From Deltaproteobacteria bacterium (GTDB lineage Bacteria; Desulfobacterota; Desulfuromonadia; Geobacterales; Pseudopelobacteraceae): 64,000 nt of DNA. The notes beneath the pieces are model-generated. The model was not told the origin of the DNA. It made no database searches and saw only the letters and a program-made list of their open reading frames with translations. Each line of letters starts with the position of its first letter. Position 1 is the stretch's first letter. This document shows, in pieces, positions 18,225-27,736 of this stretch. Position numbers and translations under genes: made by a program. The stretch is taken from positions 62,001 to 126,000 of the forward strand of contig JACPFJ010000003.1 of the NCBI GenBank assembly GCA_016182975.1. Direction: 5' to 3'.

Positions 18225-18995
18225 TCAGATCTCAACAACCGGACCGGCCTTGTACTGGTCGCCGATGACAATAGCCGGGGCGCAGACGTTCTGGTCGGCC
18301 AGGAACGACTCGGTGGTGCGGACCACGTGGTCAGGGTGGTTGTTCACCTCCGAGAGGTGCGCCATCACCAGCGCCTCCAGGCCCGCGTGGGCCAGTTCAT
18401 GCAGCAGTTCCAACGACTCCCCGTTGGAGAGGTGGCCGTGGCGCGAGCGGATGCGCTGCTTCAGCTCCCAGGGGTAGGGGCCGTTCATCAGCATCTCCGG
18501 GTCGTGGTTCGACTCCAGGTTGAGCGCCCGGCAGCCGCGCAGTTTCTCCTGCACCAGGCGGGTGACGATCCCCAGGTCGGTGGCCGAGCCGCAGCGCCCC
18601 TCGCGCGAGGCGAGGATGAAGCCGACCGGGTCGCAGGCGTCGTGGGTGATTGGGAATGGGTCGATCTCCACGTCGCGGAAGGTAAGGGCGCAGCCGGCCT
18701 CGAACTCGACGACCTTTGCCTTGTGCAGGTATTTCTCGGCCTTCCTGCTGACCAGGTGGCTGGCGACGACCGGCACCTTGAACCTGCGGCTGAAGGCGCC
18801 GGCGCTTCTGATGTGGTCGATATGCTCGTGGCTGACCAGCACCGCGTGGACAGAGGCGGCATCGATGCCGGTCGCCTCCATGCGCAGCAGGGTCTCGCGC
18901 AGGGAGAGACCCGCGTCGATCAGCACGCGGGTATCGCCGGTCTCCAGGTAGAGACAGTTACCCTTGCTGCCACTGGCCAGCGAACAGATTTTCAC
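18225..18995 (-). CDS. MBL-fold metallohydrolase, YycJ/WalJ-like
   Basis: A 256-residue metallo-beta-lactamase-fold protein with the zinc motif HEHIDH (56-61), a downstream ITHDACDPVGF segment and LESNHDPEML. This combination resembles the WalJ/YycJ family, proposed exonucleases or hydrolases linked to DNA or cell-wall homeostasis in Gram-positives; the role in this lineage is not known. The GTG start (V-KICSLASGSKGN) is chosen because GGAG lies at normal spacing and the family begins with this motif. Upstream ATGs in frame would add an unrelated tail. Confidence 0.85.
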   Translation of the reverse strand: MKICSLASGSKGNCLYLETGDTRVLIDAGLSLRETLLRMEATGIDAASVHAVLVSHEHIDHIRSAGAFSRRFKVPVVASHLVSRKAEKYLHKAKVVEFEAGCALTFRDVEIDPFPITHDACDPVGFILASREGRCGSATDLGIVTRLVQEKLRGCRALNLESNHDPEMLMNGPYPWELKQRIRSRHGHLSNGESLELLHELAHAGLEALVMAHLSEVNNHPDHVVRTTESFLADQNVCAPAIVIGDQYKAGPVVEI

Positions 18996-19224
18996 ACGGG
19001 CTCCAGGATTATCGGATTGAAGGAGTTCGCCCATGGCGGACTCATAAAACGCAGGATTACAGATGGTTATGTTTGCGCCTGGCGGCGTCTGTGCGGCCCG
19101 TTCGGAAGCATTACTTATACAAGAAGAGCGGCGGAGTTTCAAGGTCAAAGAACATGGGGCGCTGCCCCTGTAATAATACATGCAAGCCAAGACGACCCCA
19201 ATCTCCCCTTGACGCGTCCCCTGA

Positions 19225-19252
19225 TTGTCAAACCCGGGATTTCATGTAAAGT
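19225..19252 (+). promoter_or_regulatory. Weak sigma70-like promoter candidate for the AsmA-like gene
   Basis: TTGTCA at 19225-19230, a 16-base spacer and TAAAGT at 19247-19252 precede the gene by about 25 bp. The match is partial, so this is tentative. The 275-bp region 18996-19276 separates two divergent genes and must contain promoters for both. Confidence 0.35.
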
Positions 19253-19276
19253 CTCCCCAAGGGGGGATGCGTGCAG

Positions 19277-22200
19277 ATGCCTGACAACGCATGGAGAAAA
19301 AACGGGTTCTGCAGGTTACGAAAGATCCTGTCATTCGGCATAATTACGTTTCTTTGCATCCTGGTGCTCCTCGCCATGGCCCTGAAGATCTACCTGGCCA
19401 CCCCCCTTGCCGCGGCCCAGCTTTCCCGGCTGCTTACCGCCCGGCTCCACCAGCCGGTCAGGGTGGCCGGCCTGCACACGGCAGGCGGCGCCTTGTATCT
19501 GACCGGCCTTTCCCTGGGCAACCCCTCCGGTTTCCCGGCCGGCAACCTGGCCGCAGTTGACTCCATCGCCATTAAACCGCAATGGTTTGAGTTCCTGCTC
19601 GGCAGGCGGAGCTTCGGGCTCATAGCGCTGGAAGGGGTTAGACTCGACATGCTGAAGGACGTCAAAGGGGCCTGGAATTTTTCGCGACTGCAACAGCTCC
19701 TTACGGCCGGAAAGCGGGCCAGCGGCGAGACGTTTATAGGGCAACTCGTCGTCAAGGGGGGCGCGTTCCGGGTCAACGGCCAGGGGGTGAAGGGGGTTGC
19801 GCTGCAGATCTTCAACCTGACCAGCAAGGGCACGGTTGACTCAAGGATCGAACTCGCCTTCGAGGATGCGGCTCGGAACCGTTACCGCGTCGAGGGGCGG
19901 GCCCGCCCGGGGAAAGACCCCGCGCTTGACCTGGTGTTGACGGCGCCCACGCTTTCCCTCGACCGATTTGCCGGCATGCTGAAGCTGAAAAATACCCCCG
20001 TTCTCGCAGGTGGGAGCGGACAACTCAGGGTGAAGGCCGAATTGCGCCAGGGTCGGCTCCGGGTCAGTGGTGACCTGGACTTCAGCCGGGTCAGCCTGCT
20101 CCGCGCACAGGGGGTGCCTCCCTTGACCGGCAGGATGACCGTGGTCGCCGGCTATAACCTGCACACGGATGAGGCGCGGCTGGAGACCCTCGCCCTGTCC
20201 GTTAAAGACCTCATCAAGGCGCGGGCCTCCGGGACGGTCGCCAATCTCAGGCGTGAGCGGAGGTTTATGCTCGAACTCGGCATCGATCAGCTGGACCTCG
20301 GCACCTTGGCCCTGTTCCTGTCGGAGGATGAACGCCGCAAGGTGCTCCTGGGGGGCGAACTGGGCGGCAGGGCGATCCGTCTCTCCGGAAACGGCGCCCG
20401 AGGCGTGACCAGCGCTAGCGGTTCCTTCCTGCTCCGCAACGGCTCGCTGACAAGGGAGGGGCGGCTCATCGTCAGCGGAGTTGACGGTTCCCTTTCCCTT
20501 TCCGGGACAGAGAACGGCCTTTCGGCAAAAGGGAGGCTCATGCGGCGCCAATCAGGTGGCAAGGCCCTTCTGGAGATCATCGAGGCCCCGATCGAGGTCG
20601 GCCTGTCCCCCCGGGTGAAGCCGCTCAAGGTGGAGATCCCCGCCCTTTCGGCCAGGATCATGGGGGTCCGGTTTTCCGGCCGCCTCGCCTACAGGGCAGC
20701 GGCGGCCGACCCCTTCAGCCTTTCCCTGCGGATACCCGCCACGTCCATGGCAAGCATCAATCCCCTGCTCGAAGGGCCGGAGATGCGTTTCGATTCCGGC
20801 ACAACCTCGCTTGCCGTGGAGGCTGCGGGGCGCGGCCCGCAGGACTTCAGCGCAACGGCGACAGCCCGGCTTGCAACCTGGCAGGCGGGCAATGACAAAA
20901 AGGCCATTGCCGTGAAACAGGGGGTCATCGATTCCAGGTTGAGCACGAGGGGCGGAAAGGTGAGCGCGTCAGGCAAGGCGCGGCTCACGGGGCTGGCCTT
21001 GGGAGGTAGGACGGGGGACGCAGCCTGCTCCTACCGCTTCGCCGATGGTATCGTCACCCTCGGCGACGCCGGATTCCGTCTTGGCGGCGTCTCCGTCAGC
21101 ATCGTCCGCCTGGCCGCCAGGGTGCCGGTCAAGGAGGCCGGGGCGGAAACGCCCCGCTATCCCCTCTCGCTGGAGATAGGCGGCGCTGAAATCCGGCAGG
21201 GGGAGGTGGCGGTGAGCGCCCTTTCCGGCACGTTGCGAGGCAGCTACACCTCCGGCGCCGGCGGCAGTTGGCTGGAAGGCACGGCAGAGCTTGCCTCGGG
21301 CGGGCTCTCCTGGCAGGGAAGACCGCTGGGCGCACCGGCAGCCCGCCTCGTATTTTCCAGGTCTGGCGGGAAGGGGCGGGTCGGCGGCACGCTGCTGGGT
21401 GGCACACTGAGCGGCGAGATCGCATTCAATCCATTTGCCGCGGAAGAGGGGAGCGCCTTCCAACTGGGGATCAGGGGGGGACGAATGGCAATGGCCGCGG
21501 ACCTCCTGCCCCGCCGCGGAGGGATCACGCATGCGGATGGCCTGCTCGAGGCCACCCTGGACGGCGGCTATTCCCGCCGGGACGGGCTCAACTGCCGCTT
21601 TTCGGTCAAGGGAAGCGACCTGGCGCTGACCGGCAGCGCCGGCAAGACCCTGCTCGCCAAGGGGGGGATCGGACTCTCCGGTGCGGTATCCGGGTCAAAC
21701 GTATCGATCAGCGATGCCGTGCTCAGCGCCGGAGAAGGGGTGATGCTGAAGGCAAAGGGCCATGTCGCCAACGCCTTCACTGCCAAACGGGAGGGGAGCT
21801 TTAGCATTACCCTGGCGGAGACCGCCGCCAATGCCCTCATCGACCCGATTGCCAACATCCTCCCCAGGCACCTGCAGGAGGCGACCTTTGGCGGGGCAGT
21901 GGCCGCCGAAGCCAGGCTCGATCTGCAAGACGGCCGGAAACTGCTGGACGGTTCCATTCTGCTGAAGGGGATCGGTATCGAGCTGCCGTCGCAGAGGTTC
22001 ACCGCGGCCGACATCAGGGGAACACTCCCATTTTCCCTCGATTTTTCCGGGGGTGCCGTAGCCGGGAGCGGTGATGCCCTCAGCTTCAGCCGGGAAAATT
22101 ATCCCCGCCTGCTCGAACGGTTTCGCCAGGGAGGCAGCGCCGGCCCGGCCGTCACCGTCGACAGGCTCCGCTTCGGCCCGTTGGAACTCGGCCCACTGGC

Positions 22201-22822
22201 CATGCACGTCACAGCCGGGAACGGCATCACAGAGATCACCGCTCTGCGCGCCTCACTCTATCAAGGGGAGCTGTTCGGCAGGGGATATGTTGCGGCCGGG
22301 CAAACCCTCCAGTACCGGGGCGATCTGCTGGTCAACGACATCAGCCTGAAACAGCTCTGCAATGCGTTTCCCAAGATCAGGGGCTATATTTCCGGCCGGC
22401 TGGACGGCATCGTCAGCCTCTTTGCCGAGGGCAGCGGCAAGGAGGGCCTTTTGGGATTCAACGAACTCTGGACACGATCCGGCTCCGGCGAAGACATGCA
22501 TGTCAGCAAGGAGTTTCTCCAGAAATTGGCGGGCAAGAAGCTGCGCGGTTTTTTCTTCCGCAACGACCGCCCCTATGACCAGGCGGAGATTAAGGCCATC
22601 CTGAAGGGAGGGTATCTGACCTTCGAGACCCTCGAAATCCTGCATACGACTTTTCCGGGTATCCGCGACCTGAGCGTATCCGTTGCACCCGGCAGCAACC
22701 GGATCTCCCTGGAGCGCCTCTTCAACGCCATCAAGCAGGCCGAGGCCGGCGGCAAGTCTGTCAGCGGCGGGAAGGCCCCCGCTGAGGCCCCTGTTGAAAC
22801 GGAATTCAAATGGCTGGAGTAA
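19277..22822 (+). CDS. AsmA/YdbH-like inner-membrane-anchored protein
   Basis: An 1181-residue protein with one N-terminal transmembrane anchor (FGIITFLCILVLLAMAL, about 20-37). A long periplasmic part rich in beta-strand follows, typical of AsmA/TamB/YdbH lipid-transfer proteins. The opening segment (ATPLAAAQLSRLLTARLHQPVRVAGL ... YLTGLSLGNPSGFP) matches the AsmA N-terminal pattern. The C-terminal region (LYQGELFGRGYVAAG ... GYISGRLDGIVSLF ... GFFFRNDRPYDQAEIK) resembles the end of YdbH-type proteins. E. coli YdbH works with lipoproteins YnbE and YdbL in phospholipid movement to the outer membrane. A DUF1318 (YdbL-like) lipoprotein gene follows 45 bp downstream, supporting that reading. A GTG at 19271 is an alternative start. 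Confidence 0.8.
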   Translation: MPDNAWRKNGFCRLRKILSFGIITFLCILVLLAMALKIYLATPLAAAQLSRLLTARLHQPVRVAGLHTAGGALYLTGLSLGNPSGFPAGNLAAVDSIAIKPQWFEFLLGRRSFGLIALEGVRLDMLKDVKGAWNFSRLQQLLTAGKRASGETFIGQLVVKGGAFRVNGQGVKGVALQIFNLTSKGTVDSRIELAFEDAARNRYRVEGRARPGKDPALDLVLTAPTLSLDRFAGMLKLKNTPVLAGGSGQLRVKAELRQGRLRVSGDLDFSRVSLLRAQGVPPLTGRMTVVAGYNLHTDEARLETLALSVKDLIKARASGTVANLRRERRFMLELGIDQLDLGTLALFLSEDERRKVLLGGELGGRAIRLSGNGARGVTSASGSFLLRNGSLTREGRLIVSGVDGSLSLSGTENGLSAKGRLMRRQSGGKALLEIIEAPIEVGLSPRVKPLKVEIPALSARIMGVRFSGRLAYRAAAADPFSLSLRIPATSMASINPLLEGPEMRFDSGTTSLAVEAAGRGPQDFSATATARLATWQAGNDKKAIAVKQGVIDSRLSTRGGKVSASGKARLTGLALGGRTGDAACSYRFADGIVTLGDAGFRLGGVSVSIVRLAARVPVKEAGAETPRYPLSLEIGGAEIRQGEVAVSALSGTLRGSYTSGAGGSWLEGTAELASGGLSWQGRPLGAPAARLVFSRSGGKGRVGGTLLGGTLSGEIAFNPFAAEEGSAFQLGIRGGRMAMAADLLPRRGGITHADGLLEATLDGGYSRRDGLNCRFSVKGSDLALTGSAGKTLLAKGGIGLSGAVSGSNVSISDAVLSAGEGVMLKAKGHVANAFTAKREGSFSITLAETAANALIDPIANILPRHLQEATFGGAVAAEARLDLQDGRKLLDGSILLKGIGIELPSQRFTAADIRGTLPFSLDFSGGAVAGSGDALSFSRENYPRLLERFRQGGSAGPAVTVDRLRFGPLELGPLAMHVTAGNGITEITALRASLYQGELFGRGYVAAGQTLQYRGDLLVNDISLKQLCNAFPKIRGYISGRLDGIVSLFAEGSGKEGLLGFNELWTRSGSGEDMHVSKEFLQKLAGKKLRGFFFRNDRPYDQAEIKAILKGGYLTFETLEILHTTFPGIRDLSVSVAPGSNRISLERLFNAIKQAEAGGKSVSGGKAPAEAPVETEFKWLE

Positions 22823-22867
22823 GGAATCGAGAATATATCAACCCAGACGATCAAACCGGAGGTAAAC

Positions 22868-23533
22868 ATGAGAGCAAAAATGATCAAATGGTTGCTGGCA
22901 GGGGCGTGCGCTCTTATGGCCGCATGCGCGATCATCACCGTCAACGTCTACTTTCCGGAGGAGGGGGCCAAGGAGGCATATAAATCTCTGGACGGCATGC
23001 TCCTGAAAAGCAGCGAAGAAAAGGCACCGGCCGGGGAGAAAACGCCGCTCCGGGAGCAATCTGCGCCGGAGGCAGGGCCCCGGAGCAGGCTGATCGACGC
23101 AATACCGTCGCTCTCCCTCTGCTCCCCGGCCTATGCCGCCGACAACCTGGCCGATGACCTGGCGGTAGAGCTGGCCGGCATGCCGGAAGTCATGAAGGCC
23201 TACGACGAGATGAGCCGGAGATTGCCACGGATCAACGCCCTGTTCAGCAGCGGGGTCATCGGGCTGACCAGCCAGGGACTGGTAAGCGTGCGGGACAAGA
23301 CGAAGATCACCGCTCAGGACGAGGCGCTCGTGCAGGCCGAAAACCAGAATCGCAAGACGGTCGTGACCAGCATGGCGAAGGCCATTGTCAAGCTGACCAA
23401 ACAGCCCGAGACCAAGGCGGTAATGGAGCAGATGCTGGGCAAAGCGGCGGCGACCTTTGCCGAAACCAAGCGCGAGTCGGCAAAACCGGGATGGTGGATT
23501 CAGCTCCCCAACGGCCGCTGGGTTCAGAAATGA
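22868..23533 (+). CDS. DUF1318 (YdbL-like) lipoprotein
   Basis: A 221-residue lipoprotein. A signal peptide is followed by the lipobox MAAC, with mature Cys near residue 20. The segment [23 protein letters not shown] comes next and is typical of Geobacter DUF1318 proteins. This VNVYF strand may be the equivalent of the separate small lipoprotein YnbE in E. coli. After a low-complexity linker, the C-terminal half (about 115-215; [20 protein letters not shown]-like, [13 protein letters not shown]) is the YdbL domain. GGAGG precedes the ATG. It probably forms a two-gene operon with the AsmA-like gene. Confidence 0.78.
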   Translation: MRAKMIKWLLAGACALMAACAIITVNVYFPEEGAKEAYKSLDGMLLKSSEEKAPAGEKTPLREQSAPEAGPRSRLIDAIPSLSLCSPAYAADNLADDLAVELAGMPEVMKAYDEMSRRLPRINALFSSGVIGLTSQGLVSVRDKTKITAQDEALVQAENQNRKTVVTSMAKAIVKLTKQPETKAVMEQMLGKAAATFAETKRESAKPGWWIQLPNGRWVQK

Positions 23534-23612
23534 AAAGGCAAATGCCAGTGCGGGGATGAAAACGAATAGCCGGTTGACGGACAGATGAGCGGCGGGCTGT
23601 CGATGTCCGGAA

Positions 23613-24500
23613 TCAACCCCGCGGGTGGATCTCCCGGTGCAACCTCTTCAGCCTTTCGCGGGTCACGTGGGTGTAGATCTGGGTGGTGGAGAGGTCGGCG
23701 TGCCCGAGCATGAGCTGCACGCTGCGCAGGTCGGCGCCGTTTTCCAGCAGGTGGGTGGCGAAGGAGTGCCTAAGCGTATGGGGGGAGATGTGCTTGCGGA
23801 TGCCGGCCATCTCTTTCCGCTTCCTGACGATGTTCCAGAAGGCCTGGCGGGTCATGGCCGTCCCCAGGCGGGAGAGAAAGATGTAGGGATTCAGGTTCAG
23901 CGGGTCCTGTCTGCTGCGCACCCCCTCCAGGTAGGCGCCGACCTTTTGGCAGGCGGATTCGCCGATCGGCACCAGCCTTTCCTTGCTCCCCTTGCCCACG
24001 GTCATCAGGTAGCCGGCGTCCAGGTTCACCTCCCGCAGCCTGAGATTGACCAGCTCCGACACCCGCAAGCCGGTGGCGTAGAGCAGCTCCAGCATGGCCA
24101 GGTCGCGCACGTTCTCCCCGGACGTGCCGGCGCAGGCGGCGAACAGGGCCTCCACCTCCGGTGAGGTCAGGAATTCCGGCAGCTTGTGCAGGGTGCGTGG
24201 CGCCTCGATGATCGCGGCTGGGTTCGTCTCGGCGTAGTTCTCGATCATCAGGAACTTGTGGAACACGCGGATGGAGGAGAGGGAGCGCGCCCGGCTGCGC
24301 GCCCCGATGCCCATGTCCTTCAGTTTGCCCAGGAAGGAGGCGATGTCGCTTGATTTCACAGTGGCCGGGGTCGTGCGCCCCTGCCTCTCCAGGAAATCCA
24401 GGTAGCGCGCCAGGTCGCGGCTGTAGGCCTCCTGGGTGTTGGCCGAGAGCCCCTTTTCAACCGACAGGTAGCTTATGAACAGGTCGAGATAGTCGTTCAT
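23613..24500 (-). CDS. xerD: Site-specific tyrosine recombinase XerD
   Basis: A 295-residue tyrosine recombinase that resolves chromosome dimers at dif together with a second Xer protein. The SAM-like N-terminal DNA-binding domain occupies about 1-90. The catalytic residues are Arg146 (GLRVSEL), Lys170 (VGKGSKER), His241 and Arg244 ([12 protein letters not shown]), His267 ([10 protein letters not shown]) and Tyr276. The set is complete. Sequence flavour ([20 protein letters not shown]) and the position beside glnD fit XerD more than XerC, but the distinction is not certain without alignment. No integrated element is visible beside it, so it is judged housekeeping. Confidence 0.87.
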   Translation of the reverse strand: MNDYLDLFISYLSVEKGLSANTQEAYSRDLARYLDFLERQGRTTPATVKSSDIASFLGKLKDMGIGARSRARSLSSIRVFHKFLMIENYAETNPAAIIEAPRTLHKLPEFLTSPEVEALFAACAGTSGENVRDLAMLELLYATGLRVSELVNLRLREVNLDAGYLMTVGKGSKERLVPIGESACQKVGAYLEGVRSRQDPLNLNPYIFLSRLGTAMTRQAFWNIVRKRKEMAGIRKHISPHTLRHSFATHLLENGADLRSVQLMLGHADLSTTQIYTHVTRERLKRLHREIHPRG

Positions 24501-24512
24501 GGTTGTTATGGC

Positions 24513-24845
24513 CTACCCTTGTCGCGTCAGCGCTGTAATCTCCACCGGCAGCCGACAAACTTCCGACAATGGCAGGTTCCGCTGAGTGAGCGACATATCC
24601 CCCATCCGCCACCTCAAATACAGCTCCTCCACCTTGTCCCTGGCCCAGGGGGTTCGCCGCAGAAACTTCAGACTGGAAGGGATACTCGGATCATGGGTAA
24701 AACAGCGGATCTCGATGCGCCTCCCCAACTCCTCCCAGCCAAAGTGTCCCACCAGTTCGGTCACCATCATCTTCAACGTGATACCGTGCAGCGGATCACT
24801 ACCCAAATTATGAATTATGAATTTTGAATTATGAGTTTGATTCAT
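24513..24845 (-). CDS. VF530-type (DUF2132) DNA-binding protein
   Basis: A small protein with the conserved core [20 protein letters not shown] ... [19 protein letters not shown], then KTPWAR-like [14 protein letters not shown], which is the VF530/DUF2132 family. Members are about 70-90 residues and are reported as double-stranded DNA-binding. The core starts near residue 17. The first 14 residues ([13 protein letters not shown]) are encoded by an AT-rich intergenic-type repeat (24807-24838), so either the gene captured repeat sequence as a new N-terminus or the true start is non-canonical near 24797. It lies 25 bp after the glnD stop and 12 bp before the xerD start, so it is probably co-transcribed. 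Confidence 0.8.
   Translation of the reverse strand: MNQTHNSKFIIHNLGSDPLHGITLKMMVTELVGHFGWEELGRRIEIRCFTHDPSIPSSLKFLRRTPWARDKVEELYLRWRMGDMSLTQRNLPLSEVCRLPVEITALTRQG
24807..24838. repeat. AT-rich ATTCATAATT-type tandem tract at the 5' end of the VF530 gene
   Basis: Near-tandem copies of a 10-12 bp unit related to AATTATGAATT run across the presumed start of the VF530 gene. The wording is similar to the ataactc array after rpsB (37136-37226), which is a strictly heptameric version. Confidence 0.55.
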
Positions 24846-24870
24846 CCTTCAATCATCATCCTTGAATTTG

Positions 24871-27582
24871 TTACACCCACTCGTCAATCGTAGTACACAA
24901 GCGGTTCCTGATCTCCGCCAGCTTGCCCTCATCAATGATCTTGTGGCCGAAGATGTCGCGCACGTAGAAGACGTCGGCCACCTGGTCTACCTTGGTGGAG
25001 ATCTTGGAGACGCCGATGTAGAGCCCGAGATGGGTCAGGGTGCTGGTGATCAGGTACAACAGCCCCACCTTGTCGTGGGTATAGATGTCGATGACCGTGT
25101 AGTCCTCGGAGACCTCGTTGTCGAACTCCACCCTGGTCGGGAAGCGGGGGGCCGGACGCGCCGTGAGGAGCGACGGCCGCTGGCGCTTCTCCACCAACTC
25201 GGCCACATCCACCTTGCCGTGGAGCACCCGGCGCATGTCCTCCTGCACCTTCTGCCAGCGCGCCTCGTCGGTGATGACGAAACCCTGCGGCGAATTGACC
25301 TGCAGGATGTCCAGGACCTTGCCGTTGCGGCTCGTATTGATCTGGGCCCCAAGGATGTTGACCCCGTTGGCGGCCATGACGCCGGTGATGCGCGAAAACA
25401 GACCCGGCATGTCCAGGGCGCAGATGGTGAACTCCGAATAGCCGCTCTCCTGCTGATGAACGATCCGCATCAGGAGGTCGGACTCCTCCAGCCCCATCAG
25501 CAACCGGGCATGATCGGCGATCAGGAGCTGGTCGTTGGAGAGCAGGAGCCGCACCGGCATGGCCTTGAGCTCATCGCGCACCAGCGTGGCTGGAAATTCG
25601 TCCTCCAGGGTCTCGGCGACCTTCCTGATGACCGCCTTGACCCGCTCGCTGCTTGCCTCCAGGTGGAATTCGCCCCGCTCCAGGACACTGAAGGCCTTTT
25701 CATACAACTCCTGGAACAAGAGCGCCTTCCAGGTGGTCCAGACGTCCGATCCGACCGCGCGGACATCGGCCACGGTCAGGAGATAGAGCATCTTCAGGTT
25801 CTCGCTGGTCTCCATCTGGCGGGCGAACTGGACAACCATCCGCTCGTCGTGCAGGTCGCGGCGTTGGGCGATATGGGCAAACAGCAGGTGCTGGCGCACC
25901 AGGAACGCCAGCCGTTCGCTGTCCTCCCTGGAGAGCCCCATGCGCCTGGCGATGGTGGGGATCATGGCCGCCCCCTTCTCGGCATGGCCGCCTCCCTCCC
26001 CCTTGCCGATGTCATGGAACAGGACCGCCAGGATCAAGAGCTCACGCTTGCCGATCTGTGCGGCAACCTCGCACGGAAAAGCGAGCGTGCCCCCGGGTTC
26101 GTTGTTCAGCATGCGCTCGGCCTCTTCCACGGCAAACAGGGTGTGGATGTCAACGGTGTAGATGTGATAGATGTCGTGCTGCACCTTGCAGTAGATGTGC
26201 TCCAGTTCGGGGATGAAGCGGTTGAGGAACTCCACGTGGTGCATCCGGCGCAGGGTCTCGGTGACGTCCCTGGGCGCGCGCAGGATGTTCATGAAGGATT
26301 GGTTCACCTCGCGGTTGCGCCGGAACTTGTCGTTGATCAGGTGCAGGCTCCTGCGGATCAGCCCCTTGACCCGGACGTTCAGGCTGACGCCATGCTTCTG
26401 GGCCAGTTCGAAGACCCGCATCAGCACGGTGGGGTTTTTCTCCACCACGGTCTCGTCAGGGATAATCAACTCCCCCTTGAGCACGAAACAGCCGTCTCCG
26501 ACCGGCCGGCGCACGAAGTACCCCAGTATCCTCATCGCCCCCTCATCGCGCCAGATGCAGCGGGAGACCAGACTGGAGGCGAAGTGCTCCACCCGGTTGG
26601 CCTGGCGGTAGTAATCCCGCATGAAGTCCTCCACCGCCAGCGCCCGCCCCCGGTCGCGATAGCCGAAAAAACCCGCCAGGTGAACCTGGGCGTCGAAGGT
26701 CAACTGGTCGTTCTTGCGGCCGTTGAAGTAGTGCAGCTCGTTGCGGATGCGCCACAGGTAGTCGAGCGCGTCATGGTAGCTCTGCAGCTCCTCCTCGTTC
26801 AGCACCCCCTTGATGATCAGTTCCTTGGGATTGGTGAACTTGTACTTGACCCGCGCCACCCACATGGCGGTCTGCAGGTCGCGCAGCCCCCCTTCCCCTT
26901 CCTTCAGGTTGGGTTCCAGCAGATAGACGGTGGAGCCGTATTTCTCGCGCCGCACCTTCATGTCGGCCATCTTTTCCTTGATGAACTTGTCGCTGGATTT
27001 GGGCAGGATCTGGGTGAAGATCACCTTGTAGAGGGCGTCGAACAGCGGCCTGCTGCCGGTCATGAAGCGGGCATCCATCAGAGCGGTCTTGACGGTGGCG
27101 TCCGCGGCGGCCATCTCGACGCAGTCGGAGATGACACGCACCGAATAGCCCACGTCCAGGCGCATGTCCCAGAGGAAATAGAGCAGCTTCTGGGCCACGT
27201 CCTCCACGCTCTGCTTCGGAAGGGCGCCGTCGTGGAGGAACATGATGTCGATATCGGAGAAGGGGTTCAACTCGCCCCTGCCGTACCCCCCCACCGCCAC
27301 CAGTGTGATGTGCTCCATCAGGGTCCGGCTGCCGTCGATATCCTCGACGATGCAGTGAAACAGCTTGTTGACGAGTTCATCGGACATGTCGCAGATGAGA
27401 TGGGTGACCTCTGTGCCGGATGCCCCGTTCTCATGCAACCTCCTGATCTCCTCGCGGTAGTGGCCGAGGAACTTCTTGCTGGCGGAGAGATAGAGCGGCC
27501 GTTTCTCCTCGAAGCCCGCCATGCCTGCGTCGCCGACGGCGTTGATGCCGTCGGGAAAGTAGGGGTCGATATAAAATTGCAT
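24871..27582 (-). CDS. glnD: Bifunctional [protein-PII] uridylyltransferase / uridylyl-removing enzyme
   Basis: The primary nitrogen sensor. It uridylylates PII when glutamine is low and removes UMP when glutamine is high. The 903-residue chain has the nucleotidyltransferase motif GGYGRGELNPFSDIDI (98-113; Asp110 and Asp112 bind metal). The PII-uridylyltransferase helical region follows, then the HD hydrolase domain with FHDIGKGEGGGH (about 530), and two C-terminal ACT domains (about 725-790 and 825-900) that bind glutamine. All elements are intact and length is normal. Confidence 0.95.
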   Translation of the reverse strand: MQFYIDPYFPDGINAVGDAGMAGFEEKRPLYLSASKKFLGHYREEIRRLHENGASGTEVTHLICDMSDELVNKLFHCIVEDIDGSRTLMEHITLVAVGGYGRGELNPFSDIDIMFLHDGALPKQSVEDVAQKLLYFLWDMRLDVGYSVRVISDCVEMAAADATVKTALMDARFMTGSRPLFDALYKVIFTQILPKSSDKFIKEKMADMKVRREKYGSTVYLLEPNLKEGEGGLRDLQTAMWVARVKYKFTNPKELIIKGVLNEEELQSYHDALDYLWRIRNELHYFNGRKNDQLTFDAQVHLAGFFGYRDRGRALAVEDFMRDYYRQANRVEHFASSLVSRCIWRDEGAMRILGYFVRRPVGDGCFVLKGELIIPDETVVEKNPTVLMRVFELAQKHGVSLNVRVKGLIRRSLHLINDKFRRNREVNQSFMNILRAPRDVTETLRRMHHVEFLNRFIPELEHIYCKVQHDIYHIYTVDIHTLFAVEEAERMLNNEPGGTLAFPCEVAAQIGKRELLILAVLFHDIGKGEGGGHAEKGAAMIPTIARRMGLSREDSERLAFLVRQHLLFAHIAQRRDLHDERMVVQFARQMETSENLKMLYLLTVADVRAVGSDVWTTWKALLFQELYEKAFSVLERGEFHLEASSERVKAVIRKVAETLEDEFPATLVRDELKAMPVRLLLSNDQLLIADHARLLMGLEESDLLMRIVHQQESGYSEFTICALDMPGLFSRITGVMAANGVNILGAQINTSRNGKVLDILQVNSPQGFVITDEARWQKVQEDMRRVLHGKVDVAELVEKRQRPSLLTARPAPRFPTRVEFDNEVSEDYTVIDIYTHDKVGLLYLITSTLTHLGLYIGVSKISTKVDQVADVFYVRDIFGHKIIDEGKLAEIRNRLCTTIDEWV

Positions 27583-27686
27583 GAAATTCCTCTTGGTGCG
27601 CGGATTGATCGGGATACGGCGGGCAGCGCTGGCAACCGTCCGGAGCGGCGATTATACGGCAGGGCGTACTGCGAGTCAAAACCAAT

Positions 27687-27713
27687 AAAAAAGGGCGGCC
27701 AATGGCCGCCCCC
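27687..27713 (-). terminator. Rho-independent terminator after the ADP-ribosylglycohydrolase gene
   Basis: A perfect GGGCGGCC/GGCCGCCC hairpin, followed by six T residues when read on the minus strand, lies just past the stop codon at 27737. It isolates this gene from glnD downstream. Confidence 0.85.
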
Positions 27714-27736
27714 TGATCAGCACTAAATCCTGCCCG

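Noticed and set aside
23613-24500. Integrase of a mobile island
   Set aside because: XerD-type housekeeping recombinase with no att repeats or cargo beside it.
24862-27726. Very long open frame on the plus strand opposite glnD
   Set aside because: It is antisense to a complete, motif-rich glnD. High GC with synonymous third-position bias makes long antisense frames; no signal, motif or Shine-Dalgarno.
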